A stretch of 64,000 nt of DNA from Ruminococcus sp. UBA1394 (GCA_002305725.1 DBQM01000015.1:1-64000); one strand, 5' to 3'. Shown: positions 24,832 through 33,093, numbered from the stretch's first letter. Numbers and translations are program-made. Notes: generated by a model not told the origin, from the sequence alone.

Positions 24832-26278
24832 ATTCAACCGGATCACCGTTCATTTCTGACATAACAAATTCTATATTCGGGAAATCTGCTGCAAGCATTC
24901 TGCAAAGAGTCAGCATACCCGGAGTTTCGGTGTGGTAGTGACCGCAGTCGAAAACAGCTATGCCAAGTCTTTTTGCAAGCAGCCACTTGTCGTGGTGGAT
25001 TTCAGAGGTAACAAATCCGTCAGCACCCATTTCAGCGGCTTTTGCAACCAGATCTCCGCCGCTGCCTGTGCTGACTGCAAGCTTTCTTATTGGCATTTCA
25101 GTATTGTTGTATCTGAGTGAGGTACAGCCTAATGCGTCCCTCAGCTTAAATGCCATTTCTCCGGGAGTATATTCCCTGTCGGTCAGACAGAATGCACCGA
25201 ATCCCAAAGGCTTTTCTCCGCCTTTTTCAACTTCAAGCAATCCTTCGGTTTTCTCAAATCCCAGCAGATTTATTATTGTATCATTCATGCCACCCTCAGC
25301 CATATCCCATGGTGTGTGGATGCAGATTGCAGAAATACCGTTTTTCATAAGTCTGAAAGACGGCTCATCATCTCTGAGGGTTTTAAGTGGATGAAAAATC
25401 ACAGGGTGATGGGAAATTACAAGTTCAGCACCGATGTCGGCAGCCTCATCTGCAACCTCAGCGGTAATATCAAGGGTCACAAGCACCTTGCTGACACGTC
25501 TTTCCCCCGAACCGACTATCAGTCCGGAGTTATCCCATGCAGACTGCGTTGAAAATGGTGCAATATTATCTATGTAGTTATATATTTCAGAAATTGTATT
25601 CATTTTACCCTCCAGAATCTGTTCAAGCTTTTTAGCAGACTTTACAAATATTTCAGCGTCTGCACTTTTTCCGGCTTTTGAAAGTCCCAAAGCAATATTA
25701 CTGATTTTCTCATACTGCTTTAAAACGTACGCTCTGCCGTCCTCTGTTTCATAATCTATCTTTCCTATATTTTCTGCAATAAAACCAATATTGAATTTAT
25801 TTCCGGTGTAAACGGCGTTGATTACAGTATAAATAAACCTTTCGTGGCTCACTGCCTTTTCAGCTTTTATATCAAAACCGTTTTTATAAAGCCAGCGTCT
25901 GAGGTGTGACGCACGGGTCATAGGCTGCAGAACAAGGTTGACGTTTCTCTTCAGCCAGTCTGCCTTTGAAAGAATCTCGCATATAGTTTCGCCGCCCATA
26001 CCTGCAATTACAACATCGCTTATATTTTCAGGGTCTATATTTTCAAGTCCGTCCGATTTAACAAGCTTAATTTTATCAGTAAGGTCATACTTTATCAGAG
26101 TCTGTTCTGCAAATTTCAGCGGACCGTCATTTATATCACCGGCAACTGCGCCTGTGCATTTTCCGTTAAGCACAAGGTATGCCGGAAGATAGGCATGGTC
26201 TGTGCCCACATCGCATACGACACCTTTTCCGGAAATGAACTCCGAACAGGCTTCAAGACGTTTATCAAGTGTTATCAT
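24824..26278 (-). CDS. Fused tRNA m1A22 methyltransferase (TrmK) and Nif3-like metal protein
   Basis: A single 484-residue frame. Residues 1-225 are TrmK: ITLDKRLEACSEF, SAM motif VVCDVGTDHAYLPAYL, and VIAGMGGETI; the enzyme methylates A22 of tRNA. Residues 226-484 are a complete Nif3/YqfO-like protein (STQSAWDNSGLIVG, ISHHPVIFHP, CIHTPWD, DCGHYHTE), a family with a two-metal site whose function is poorly known. In Bacillus these are two adjacent genes (yqfN, yqfO). No stop separates them here, yet a perfect GGAGGG ribosome site and ATG lie at the junction. The start at 26278 has AAAGGA ten bases upstream. Confidence 0.87.
   Translation of the reverse strand: MITLDKRLEACSEFISGKGVVCDVGTDHAYLPAYLVLNGKCTGAVAGDINDGPLKFAEQTLIKYDLTDKIKLVKSDGLENIDPENISDVVIAGMGGETICEILSKADWLKRNVNLVLQPMTRASHLRRWLYKNGFDIKAEKAVSHERFIYTVINAVYTGNKFNIGFIAENIGKIDYETEDGRAYVLKQYEKISNIALGLSKAGKSADAEIFVKSAKKLEQILEGKMNTISEIYNYIDNIAPFSTQSAWDNSGLIVGSGERRVSKVLVTLDITAEVADEAADIGAELVISHHPVIFHPLKTLRDDEPSFRLMKNGISAICIHTPWDMAEGGMNDTIINLLGFEKTEGLLEVEKGGEKPLGFGAFCLTDREYTPGEMAFKLRDALGCTSLRYNNTEMPIRKLAVSTGSGGDLVAKAAEMGADGFVTSEIHHDKWLLAKRLGIAVFDCGHYHTETPGMLTLCRMLAADFPNIEFVMSEMNGDPVEYV
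25601..25613 (-). promoter_or_regulatory. Internal ribosome-binding site and start at the TrmK/Nif3 junction
   Basis: On the minus strand GGAGGG lies four bases before an in-frame ATG at 25603, exactly where the Nif3 domain begins (MNTISEIYNYID). A separate 259-residue Nif3 protein could be made in addition to the fusion. Confidence 0.65.
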
Positions 26279-26307
26279 ATTTAAATAATCCTTTATAATA
26301 CAGCAAC

Positions 26308-26327
26308 GGCGGACAAAAATGTCCGCC
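26308..26327 (-). terminator. Hairpin between the DUF1858 gene and trmK-nif3
   Basis: GGCGGAC and GTCCGCC form a 7-bp GC-rich stem around a 6-base loop just after the DUF1858 stop. No U-run follows on the minus strand, so it may only attenuate or protect RNA ends. Confidence 0.4.
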
Positions 26328-26334
26328 ACGCAAA

Positions 26335-26541
26335 TTATTTTTCAGCAAAATATTTATTCAGCTTTTCAACCAGTTCATCAGCGTCAGTACCATGAACTTC
26401 GCAAGCTTCCGCAATTGTTTCTCCTCTTGACGCAGGACAGCCTAAACAGTGCATACCCATTTCAAGGAAAAACGGGGCAACATCAAAATCCTTGTCAAGA
26501 ATATCACCGATAATTGTATTCTTATTTACCTGATAATCCAT
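26335..26541 (-). CDS. DUF1858 redox-disulfide domain protein
   Basis: A 68-residue protein made almost entirely of a DUF1858 domain, the family also described as hybrid-cluster-protein-associated redox disulfide domain. The diagnostic core is APFFLEMGMHCLGC, with Cys32 and Cys35 as a probable redox or metal-binding CxxC pair, and the end EACEVHGTDADELVEKLNKY is typical. Redox partner unknown. GGAGG lies seven bases before the ATG. It is the first gene of the long leftward run. Confidence 0.9.
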   Translation of the reverse strand: MDYQVNKNTIIGDILDKDFDVAPFFLEMGMHCLGCPASRGETIAEACEVHGTDADELVEKLNKYFAEK

Positions 26542-26590
26542 ATTTTAACCTCCATAAATAGTTTTCACAGTAGTTATATTTTTATACAAT

Positions 26591-26613
26591 CCAAAATAAA
26601 AATGCAGCCTATG
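26591..26613 (-). terminator. Terminator of the zinc-ribbon gene
   Basis: AATGCAGCC pairs with GGCTGCATT (9 bp, 5-base loop), followed on the minus strand by TTTATTTT. It separates the zinc-ribbon gene from the DUF1858 operon. Confidence 0.85.
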
Positions 26614-26639
26614 CGGCTGCATTATACAGGAATCTGAAA

Positions 26640-26918
26640 TTAAGCTTCTTCCTTCATTTTTGCGAAACACTCGCTGCAGTATACCGCACGGTCTTCTCTT
26701 GGTTTGAAAGGAACTTTTGCCTCTCCGCCGCATGATGCACAGGTTGCTGTGAACATTTCTCTTTCAGCCTTTGAAGAGTTCTTTCTTGCATCTCTGCATG
26801 GCTTGCATCTCTGAGGTTCATTTACGAAACCTTTTTCTGCATAAAATTCCTGTTCACCAGCAGTAAACACAAATTCGTTACCGCATTCCTTACATACCAA
26901 TGTCTTATCTTCGTACAT
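26640..26918 (-). CDS. Small protein with two zinc ribbons
   Basis: 92 residues with eight cysteines forming two four-cysteine zinc sites: Cys9/12/38/41 (LVCKEC...CKPC) and Cys60/63/81/84 (CASC...CSEC). The sequence between, GEQEFYAEKGFVNEPQRC, is typical of the widespread small zinc-ribbon family of Firmicutes with no agreed function. It is a monocistronic gene with a strong sigma-A promoter about 300 bases upstream, a long structured leader, and its own terminator. High expression and RNA-level control are likely. GAGGTAAAAGAA precedes the ATG. Confidence 0.85.
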   Translation of the reverse strand: MYEDKTLVCKECGNEFVFTAGEQEFYAEKGFVNEPQRCKPCRDARKNSSKAEREMFTATCASCGGEAKVPFKPREDRAVYCSECFAKMKEEA

Positions 26919-26935
26919 TTCTTTTACCTCGCTTG

Positions 26936-27212
26936 TAGTTTTTTAGACCCCGGACGGATTCTCACCGACACCTTTGTAAAACAACGCTCTGGAATTAAGC
27001 TACCCGGTCTCATTTTTAATAGAATTAAAAACTGCCTTGACCAACAATCATACCAAGCGACCGTAACTAAAAACTCAGATCGTTTTGCCGATGAAAAAAT
27101 AAGATCCGGCATACGTTAAAGGAATGCAAAAGATTTTATTACAACCAGGCTTTTTATTATTTTCGATAAAAACAGATTTATTCTATATAATATTACAAAA
27201 ATTTATTTATGT
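26936..27212 (-). ncRNA. Candidate structured leader RNA (possibly raiA-type)
   Basis: From the predicted start near 27212 to the zinc-ribbon gene the leader is ~280 nt without reading frames. Its 3' part is GC-richer than its surroundings and foldable: AGACC (27012-27008 region) pairs with GGTCT near 26946-26942. In between are a D-arm-like GTAGCTTAATTCCAGAGC and a GGTGTCGGTGAGAATCC element. Upstream, GCCGGATC and GATCTG-type segments can also pair. It is not a tRNA: no anticodon arm of proper size. The long, non-coding, locally conserved-looking sequence fits a riboswitch or raiA-like noncoding RNA; that assignment is an inference from memory. Confidence 0.5.
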
Positions 27213-27221
27213 AATATATTA

Positions 27222-27250
27222 ATAATATACGAAAAATTAATTTTTGTCAA
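27222..27250 (-). promoter_or_regulatory. Strong sigma-A promoter of the leader RNA / zinc-ribbon gene
   Basis: On the minus strand a consensus TTGACA (27250-27245) and TATTAT (27227-27222) are separated by exactly 17 bp. Transcription would start near 27212. Upstream sequence (27251-27339) is A/T tracts only. Confidence 0.85.
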
Positions 27251-27339
27251 GTATTTTTTTCAAAAAACTAACAATATTTTTGAAACTGTCATTTTCTACA
27301 TAACAAGCCTGTTTTATTTGTTATATTTTAACTATAAAC

Positions 27340-27897
27340 TCACGCACAGGAATACTCCTGTCTTCCCTGTGAGAAAATATCGCCGCCGGAACAATCGTCC
27401 GCAACAATAAGAGGAAAGTCCTCGATATAAAGGCGCTTTACTGACTCGCAGCCCAGATCCTCAAACGCAATTACCTCACACTTTTTTATACAGTGTGCTG
27501 CAAGCGCTCCGGCACCGCCGACAGCACAGAGATAAACAGCCTTGTTTCTGACAACTGCATCCCTTACTTCCTTGCTGCGCTCGCCTTTGCCTATCATAGC
27601 GCACAAGCCCATATCAAGCAGTTCCGGTGCAAATTTATCCATTCTGCCCGAAGTTGTCGGACCGCATGAGCCTATCGGCTTTCCTTCCGGCGCAGGAGTA
27701 GGACCGGCATAGTAGATAACAGCACCGTCCATCTCAAACGGAAGTTCTTTTCCTTCGTCGATCAGCGCCTTTATTCTCTTATGGGCAGCGTCTCTTGATG
27801 TGTAGACAGTACCCGAAAGAAAAATTTTATCTCCCGCTTTAAGCTTTGGTGTATATTCTCTGAGCTCATCAGTTCTGATTTTTATTGCCTCTGACAT
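27340..27897 (-). CDS. Class I fumarate hydratase (Fe-S) beta subunit
   Basis: 185 residues matching the C-terminal domain or separate beta subunit of the iron-sulfur fumarase/tartrate dehydratase family: GDKIFLSGTVYTSRDAAHKR, AVIYYAGPTPA, and the substrate-binding SCGPTTSGRMD. It works only with an alpha subunit holding the 4Fe-4S cluster, interconverting fumarate and malate (or tartrate and oxaloacetate). No alpha-subunit gene lies next to it, which is unusual because the two are normally adjacent. It begins 48 bp after divIVA-like and may be co-transcribed with it. Confidence 0.88.
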   Translation of the reverse strand: MSEAIKIRTDELREYTPKLKAGDKIFLSGTVYTSRDAAHKRIKALIDEGKELPFEMDGAVIYYAGPTPAPEGKPIGSCGPTTSGRMDKFAPELLDMGLCAMIGKGERSKEVRDAVVRNKAVYLCAVGGAGALAAHCIKKCEVIAFEDLGCESVKRLYIEDFPLIVADDCSGGDIFSQGRQEYSCA

Positions 27898-27945
27898 TCA
27901 AACCATATCCTTTACAGTTATTTCAAACCTAATTACATATGTAAA

Positions 27946-29337
27946 TTACAAATCCTTTTCAGCCTCAGCCGCAAGCTTTGCGAGGTCGCCAAGATCAAAT
28001 CCGAGTGACGGATTCTTTTTCGGCGGTACAGTCTCATCATCTTCGTCCTTGACAGGATCAATTGCAAATGAACTTAAAATATCATCTATTTCATCATCAT
28101 TGTTCCTGCCGGAAATTTCCTGTACATAAGGTTCTTCTTCCTCATATGTAACCTCCTCAGCAGGCTGTTCTGCCGGACTTTCATCCTCAAAATCTGGCAT
28201 TGAAATATACGGCGAATTATCGTAATTATAATCGTCCTCGTCATCATCATTATCTTCATGATAAGCATTAACTTCCGGAATTTCTTCACTTACTTCCGGA
28301 ACAGATATTTCCGGAACAGAATATGAAACGGATTCAGCCTCTTTTTCCGCCTCGTTCATGACTGTATTGTTATCAATAAAGCTTTCAACATTTTCTGAAA
28401 TAGATTTTCTGGCTGTTTCAATTTCGCTGTTGAGCTTTCTGGACGCAGCATCAATATTTTCCACAGCGTCAGCAAATTTCCTGCTGAGTGTTTCAATTTC
28501 TGTTCTGAAAATTGATTTAAGTTTATCAGCGGCAGCAGTTGCAGTTTCGGCATTCTTTCGTGCGTCTTCCTCCATAATTGCTGCTTTTCCTACAGCTTCT
28601 GCATTTATTCTGTCGGACTTTTCCTTTGCCTCGCCGAGAATCTTATCAGATTCTGCCTGTGCATCTCTTACAAGCTTATCCGCAGCCATTCTTGCCTCAA
28701 CAACAATTTTCTTTGCGGTTGCCTGTGCCTCTGAAAAGAGCGCACCCATATCAAAATCACCGCTGAAACTGCTGTCATCCGTCTGAAGACGCAGTTCATT
28801 ATTGTCAAGAGTCAGCTGTTCAATTTTCTTAGCCTTTTCTGAAATATCAGAAGTAAGCTTTGTCATTTCGCCGGACATCTCTGAAATCTGGCTTTTTGCA
28901 TTCTCAAGCTGCATTTTGAGGTCGCTGATCTCATTTTCAAATTCAGAGGTATCAACCGGCTGAATCTCTCCCACAGCTGCTGCAGGAGCATTCTGAGCTG
29001 CCTCAAGCTGGTATTTCAGTGATTCTATCTCATTTTTCAGATTGCTGTTTTCCTCGGAAATAGCGTCTTTTTCATTCTGCAGTTCCATTTTAGCAGAATC
29101 TGCATCAGTTCTCACTTCTGAAAGCTTGATTTCAGTTTCCGAAAGTCTTTCCCTTAATCTTTCAACTTCATTTTTATAGTTGTCAAGCTCGCTTACGTCA
29201 GACTGAACTGCTTTTGCCTGTTCAAGCTCACTCTTTAATGAGTCAATTTTTGCGTTAAGTTCGTCAACATAAGTCAGGACATCTTCCTTATTAAATCCAC
29301 CGACCTTTGCGGTTCTGAGTATTGCTGAATTTTTCAT
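27946..29337 (-). CDS. DivIVA-domain coiled-coil protein
   Basis: A 463-residue protein with a DivIVA-type N-terminus (KVGGFNKEDVLTYVDELNAK), which in this family targets curved membrane at division sites and poles. Residues ~25-340 are predicted coiled coil with heptad pattern and an alanine-rich ATPase-like stalk (AKKIVVEARMAADKLVRDAQ). Residues ~350-440 are a very acidic low-complexity tail rich in Asp, Glu, Pro and Tyr. It has its own promoter and lies next to ftsZ, supporting a role in division or polar growth. It is longer than most DivIVA proteins. Confidence 0.8.
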   Translation of the reverse strand: MKNSAILRTAKVGGFNKEDVLTYVDELNAKIDSLKSELEQAKAVQSDVSELDNYKNEVERLRERLSETEIKLSEVRTDADSAKMELQNEKDAISEENSNLKNEIESLKYQLEAAQNAPAAAVGEIQPVDTSEFENEISDLKMQLENAKSQISEMSGEMTKLTSDISEKAKKIEQLTLDNNELRLQTDDSSFSGDFDMGALFSEAQATAKKIVVEARMAADKLVRDAQAESDKILGEAKEKSDRINAEAVGKAAIMEEDARKNAETATAAADKLKSIFRTEIETLSRKFADAVENIDAASRKLNSEIETARKSISENVESFIDNNTVMNEAEKEAESVSYSVPEISVPEVSEEIPEVNAYHEDNDDDEDDYNYDNSPYISMPDFEDESPAEQPAEEVTYEEEEPYVQEISGRNNDDEIDDILSSFAIDPVKDEDDETVPPKKNPSLGFDLGDLAKLAAEAEKDL

Positions 29338-29391
29338 GGTAACACTCCTGTCTGAATAATTTCATAAATTAACTAACATTTATATATAGTT

Positions 29392-29420
29392 ATTATATCA
29401 CATTTAAAACCAGATTTCAA
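29392..29420 (-). promoter_or_regulatory. Sigma-A promoter of the divIVA-like gene
   Basis: Minus-strand TTGAAA (29420-29415) and TATAAT (29397-29392) with a 17-bp spacer, about 55 bases upstream of the coding start. Confidence 0.85.
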
Positions 29421-29463
29421 TATCTTTATTGTACAATTTGCGAATTTTTTCAAAAAAGTAAAA

Positions 29464-29487
29464 ATGCAGCCAGATAGCTGACTGCAT
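29464..29487 (-). terminator. Terminator of ftsZ
   Basis: ATGCAGTCAG and CTGGCTGCAT form a 10-bp stem with one G-T pair and a 4-base loop, followed on the minus strand by TTTTTACTTTTTT. It begins 8 bases after the ftsZ stop. Confidence 0.88.
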
Positions 29488-29494
29488 ATCAATT

Positions 29495-30580
29495 TTATTT
29501 TTCAAGCATTCTGAGGATTTCGTCAAGGTCATCATCAGAAGTATCTTTCTTATCTCCCGGATTGTCAATAAGCGGATTATCAATCGGAATAACATCTTCA
29601 TCTGAATCAGCTGTTGACACATCATCGCCGTAACCGGCAGCAATTACAGTAATAGTCATTTCATCGTTCATATCTTCCTTGAACGCTGTACCAAAAATAA
29701 ATTCAACATCTTCAGCAGCAGTATCTGTAATCATCTTTGTTGCTGTATCAACATCAGACGCCATAATATCCTCTGACATTGTAATATTAATAAGCAGACG
29801 TCTTGCACCGGAAATTGATGTTTCAAGCAGCGGGCTGGAAATAACAGCCTTTGCTGCCTCGGCAGCCTTATCTTTGCCTGAGCCGTGTCCGATAGCCATA
29901 TGAGCATAGCCTGCGCCCTTCATGATTGTGGATACATCTGCGAAGTCGAGGTTTATGTATCCGTCCTCTGTAATAAGGTCTGAGATGCTCTTTACACCTG
30001 TTTTGAGTATATCATCTGCAAGCGCAAATGATTCAAGCATTGTAGGCTGCTTTTCAAGACCGTCAAGAAGTCTTTCGTTAGGGATAACGATAAGTGAGTC
30101 AACATACTTTTTCAGTTCCTCAATACCTCTTTCAGCCTGCTGCATTTTCTGCTCTCTTTCAAAAGCAAACGGCTTTGTTACAACTGCAACAGTCAGAAGT
30201 CCCATTTCCTGAGCAATTTCTGCTACAACCGGAGCAGCACCTGTACCTGTTCCGCCGCCCATGCCGGCAGTAATAAATACCATGTCTGCGCCCTTGAGAG
30301 ATGCTTCAATCTCATCTCTGTTTTCTTCAGCTGAACGCTCACCGACCTCTGGTCTGTTTCCTGCGCCTCTGCCCTTTGTAAGCTTTGCACCGATCTGAAT
30401 CTTTGTTGTAGCCTTTGATCTGTTAAGCGCCTTTGCGTCGGTGTTAACAGCAATATATTCAATATCCTTTACACCGGCATCAACCATACAGTTCAGAGCA
30501 TTTCCGCCGCCGCCTCCGACACCGATTACCTTAATACTAACCTGCGGATCGAAAGCCTCTTCAAAATTGAAGTCTGTCAT
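29495..30580 (-). CDS. ftsZ: Cell division GTPase FtsZ
   Basis: Tubulin-like GTPase forming the division ring. 361 residues with the tubulin signature GGGTGTG at 108-114, IGVGGGGGNALN near the start, NTDAKAL, and the T7 loop region (NLDFADVSTIMKGAG). The globular part is normal. The C-terminal linker is short, acidic, and ends DDDLDEILRMLEK, which departs from the usual DIPAFLR-type peptide that binds FtsA, SepF and ZapA-like partners. It has its own promoter and terminator, separate from the dcw genes just upstream. Confidence 0.97.
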   Translation of the reverse strand: MTDFNFEEAFDPQVSIKVIGVGGGGGNALNCMVDAGVKDIEYIAVNTDAKALNRSKATTKIQIGAKLTKGRGAGNRPEVGERSAEENRDEIEASLKGADMVFITAGMGGGTGTGAAPVVAEIAQEMGLLTVAVVTKPFAFEREQKMQQAERGIEELKKYVDSLIVIPNERLLDGLEKQPTMLESFALADDILKTGVKSISDLITEDGYINLDFADVSTIMKGAGYAHMAIGHGSGKDKAAEAAKAVISSPLLETSISGARRLLINITMSEDIMASDVDTATKMITDTAAEDVEFIFGTAFKEDMNDEMTITVIAAGYGDDVSTADSDEDVIPIDNPLIDNPGDKKDTSDDDLDEILRMLEK

Positions 30581-30656
30581 TTACAATTCCTCCTAAATTT
30601 ATTTCATTCCCTGAAAAATCAAGTTGTAATTTCTGATATAAACAATACATATTATT

Positions 30657-30685
30657 ATATTATCATACTTTACAGAATATTTCAA
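30657..30685 (-). promoter_or_regulatory. Sigma-A promoter of ftsZ
   Basis: Minus-strand TTGAAA (30685-30680) and TAATAT (30662-30657), 17-bp spacer, about 77 bases upstream of the ftsZ start. Confidence 0.8.
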
Positions 30686-30741
30686 GTCATATTTTAATTT
30701 TTTTTGATTTTATTTCATACTTTTTTGATCTGATGCTTTCA

Positions 30742-31764
30742 CTATTCGTAGTACTCATCATTTTCGTAATATTCATCCTCAGAATATTCGTCCTCATAAT
30801 AGTTTTCATCGGAGTATTCATCTTCATAATATCCGTCTTCATAATAATCGTCTTCTGAGTACTCCTCCTCCGAATATCCGTCATCAGCAGGAATTTCTTC
30901 TGCCGGCTCTGCAGTTTCAGTCATTTCTGTTGAAGGCATATCTTCCTCTTTTATCGGTATCCTGTTGCTGTTTTCAGATTTTTCCTTATCATCTTTATCA
31001 CGGAAAGATATCTGATTTGAGCCGACCATTTTCATAGTACCTTTTTTGTCATCACTTATTTCATCAAGAACAGTTCCGGCAAGATTAAGCTTATATGAAA
31101 TATCATTTGAATTTCCCATTTCAAAGGTTATGCGGTTTTCGTAATCGACGGTTATATCATATTTATCGGTCATATCAACTGATGTTATCTTATGTTTTTC
31201 TTCATTACCCGAAATTTCAAGGAACTCAGCTGCTATACTGTTTTTCTGCTCATCAGCCGACTGAAGATATGTACCCGGAGTTTCATTCATCGGTTCAAAC
31301 CCCTTTATAATCAGCAGCTGCTCAGACATTTCCTTTACCTTGTCAAGTATCTTTCCCTTTGCTGAAACAATAAGGAAACCGTCCTCACATTCCACATAGG
31401 CAGTTGAAACGCATCTTGAAACGTTGATAACAAGCGTTCCCGGGTATTGTTTGTCAATATCAGCACTTTCAATGTAAATCATGCTTGCAAGTATATTATC
31501 TGATGCCTTTTTTGAATCAAGTCTTACAAGATTATCACCGTTACTGATTCCGGACACATTAATGATATCCTCGCTTTTATAATCAACGTCGCCCTTTACA
31601 ACTATTTTTTTTATATTAAAAAGAAGTGTGACTGAAAGAAGAACGCCTATTCCTATAACCATCAGAAATATAAGGAATAAATAAAGGGACGTATGACGTC
31701 GGCGTCTTCTTTTGCGTTTTCTGTTTTGCTCTCTCTTTACGTTTGTTTTTACAACATCTCTCAT
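30742..31764 (-). CDS. ftsQ: Division protein FtsQ/DivIB with acidic Tyr-rich tail
   Basis: 340 residues. A basic cytoplasmic N-terminus (KRKRRRRRH) precedes one membrane segment (~25-48, LYLFLIFLMVIGIGVLLSVT). A POTRA domain follows (IKKIVVKGDVDYKSEDIINV), then the beta domain, as in FtsQ/DivIB, which links FtsL/DivIC to the septal synthase. The last ~60 residues are an extraordinary low-complexity tail of Glu, Asp, Tyr and Ser (repeats such as EDEYSEDEYYE) facing the wall. It is the last dcw gene before ftsZ and starts 15 bp after murA. Confidence 0.9.
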   Translation of the reverse strand: MRDVVKTNVKREQNRKRKRRRRRHTSLYLFLIFLMVIGIGVLLSVTLLFNIKKIVVKGDVDYKSEDIINVSGISNGDNLVRLDSKKASDNILASMIYIESADIDKQYPGTLVINVSRCVSTAYVECEDGFLIVSAKGKILDKVKEMSEQLLIIKGFEPMNETPGTYLQSADEQKNSIAAEFLEISGNEEKHKITSVDMTDKYDITVDYENRITFEMGNSNDISYKLNLAGTVLDEISDDKKGTMKMVGSNQISFRDKDDKEKSENSNRIPIKEEDMPSTEMTETAEPAEEIPADDGYSEEEYSEDDYYEDGYYEDEYSDENYYEDEYSEDEYYENDEYYE

Positions 31765-31779
31765 TGTTATCTTCCTTTG

Positions 31780-33039
31780 TTATGCCCTGCGGATATTACC
31801 CCCAAGCTTTGTTATTGCTCCCTCGAAGTTCTCATATCCCCTGTCGATATGACGTATTTCGGATATCTCCGTTATGCCCTCTGCACCGAGTCCGGCAACT
31901 GCCATTGCTGCACCTCCGCGCAGGTCTGTGGCTGATACTTTGGCGCCGTAAAGCTTATCAACACCATTTACTATCGCAGCCTTGCCTATGACCTTTATGT
32001 CAGCACCCATTTTCACAAGTGCGTCAACGTGCCTGTATCTGTTTTCAAATATATTTTCCACAAATATACTGCTGCCGGATGATTTACAGAGTGCCGCCAT
32101 TATAACCGCCTGTGCGTCAGTCGGAAAACCGGGGTGAGGCATGGTCGTTATTTTGTTCACACCTTTGAGCTTTCTCTTTGCGTCAACATAGATTCTGTTA
32201 CTGTATTCATAAAATTTGCAGCCCATCTGTTCAAACACAGAAATACAGCTTTCACAGACGCCCCTGTCAATACCGTCAAGGGTTATTTCTCCGCCGGATG
32301 ACGCCGCTGCGGCAATGTAGGTTGCTGCGGCAATGCGGTCGGGCATTACTGAATATGTACAGCCATGGAGTTTTTTCACTCCCTCGATTATAACAGTACT
32401 GTTTCCTGCGCCCTTTATCTTTGCACCGCACCTGTTAAGAAATCCGGCAAGGTCAGATATTTCGGGTTCTCTTGCCGCATTGTAAATAACGGTTTCACCC
32501 TTTGCAAGGGCGGCGGCAAGCATGATATTCTCCGTTGTACCAACGGACGGATAATTCAGATTTATTTTTGCTCCGTGCAGACCGTTTTCTGCACTACACC
32601 TTATAATACCGTATTCATCGCTTACTTTCGCCCCAAGTTTTTTTAATGCGGCAATATGCATATCAATAGGTCTGGGACCAAGTTCACAGCCGCCGGGAAA
32701 AGTCATGGTACATTCACCCAGAGAACCGGTCAGCGCACCCATATAAATAATGGACGAACGCATTTCACGCATAAGCTCATCGGGAATCTCACTTATCCTC
32801 TGCCCACTGCTCCTAATTATCATGGTATTGTTTTCAAAAACGCAGTTAAAGCCGAGATGGGTCATGATTCGTGTCGAAGAATAGGTATCGGTTATCTCCG
32901 GACAGTTTTCTATTACTGTTTCTCCGCTGCACATAGCTGCTGCGGCAATGATGGGCAGAACGCTGTTTTTGGCTCCCTGAATTTTCAGTTCACCCTGCAA
33001 AGGCGTCCCTCCCTCAATTATGAATTTCTGAGCAGTCAT
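31780..33039 (-). CDS. murA: UDP-N-acetylglucosamine 1-carboxyvinyltransferase
   Basis: Transfers enolpyruvate from PEP to UDP-GlcNAc, the first committed step of peptidoglycan synthesis. About 419 residues with IIEGGTPLQGELKIQGAKNS, the catalytic cysteine in PGGCELGPRPIDMHI (Cys present, hence the usual fosfomycin target), and the DLRGGAAM segment near the C-terminus. The ATG at 33039 is preferred: GGTGG lies 8 bases upstream, as for mraZ; an upstream start at 33054 adds five residues. Its position between murG and ftsQ is common in clostridia. Confidence 0.95.
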   Translation of the reverse strand: MTAQKFIIEGGTPLQGELKIQGAKNSVLPIIAAAAMCSGETVIENCPEITDTYSSTRIMTHLGFNCVFENNTMIIRSSGQRISEIPDELMREMRSSIIYMGALTGSLGECTMTFPGGCELGPRPIDMHIAALKKLGAKVSDEYGIIRCSAENGLHGAKINLNYPSVGTTENIMLAAALAKGETVIYNAAREPEISDLAGFLNRCGAKIKGAGNSTVIIEGVKKLHGCTYSVMPDRIAAATYIAAAASSGGEITLDGIDRGVCESCISVFEQMGCKFYEYSNRIYVDAKRKLKGVNKITTMPHPGFPTDAQAVIMAALCKSSGSSIFVENIFENRYRHVDALVKMGADIKVIGKAAIVNGVDKLYGAKVSATDLRGGAAMAVAGLGAEGITEISEIRHIDRGYENFEGAITKLGGNIRRA

Positions 33040-33093
33040 TTCAAGCACCACCAAAGTTTTTTACAATATATTATGCTCTGGCGGTGAAAACTG

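Noticed and set aside
26940..27015. tRNA-like features in the zinc-ribbon leader (AGACC/GGTCT ends, D-arm-like segment)
   Set aside because: No proper anticodon stem, no standard T-loop and wrong spacing; treated as part of a larger structured RNA.
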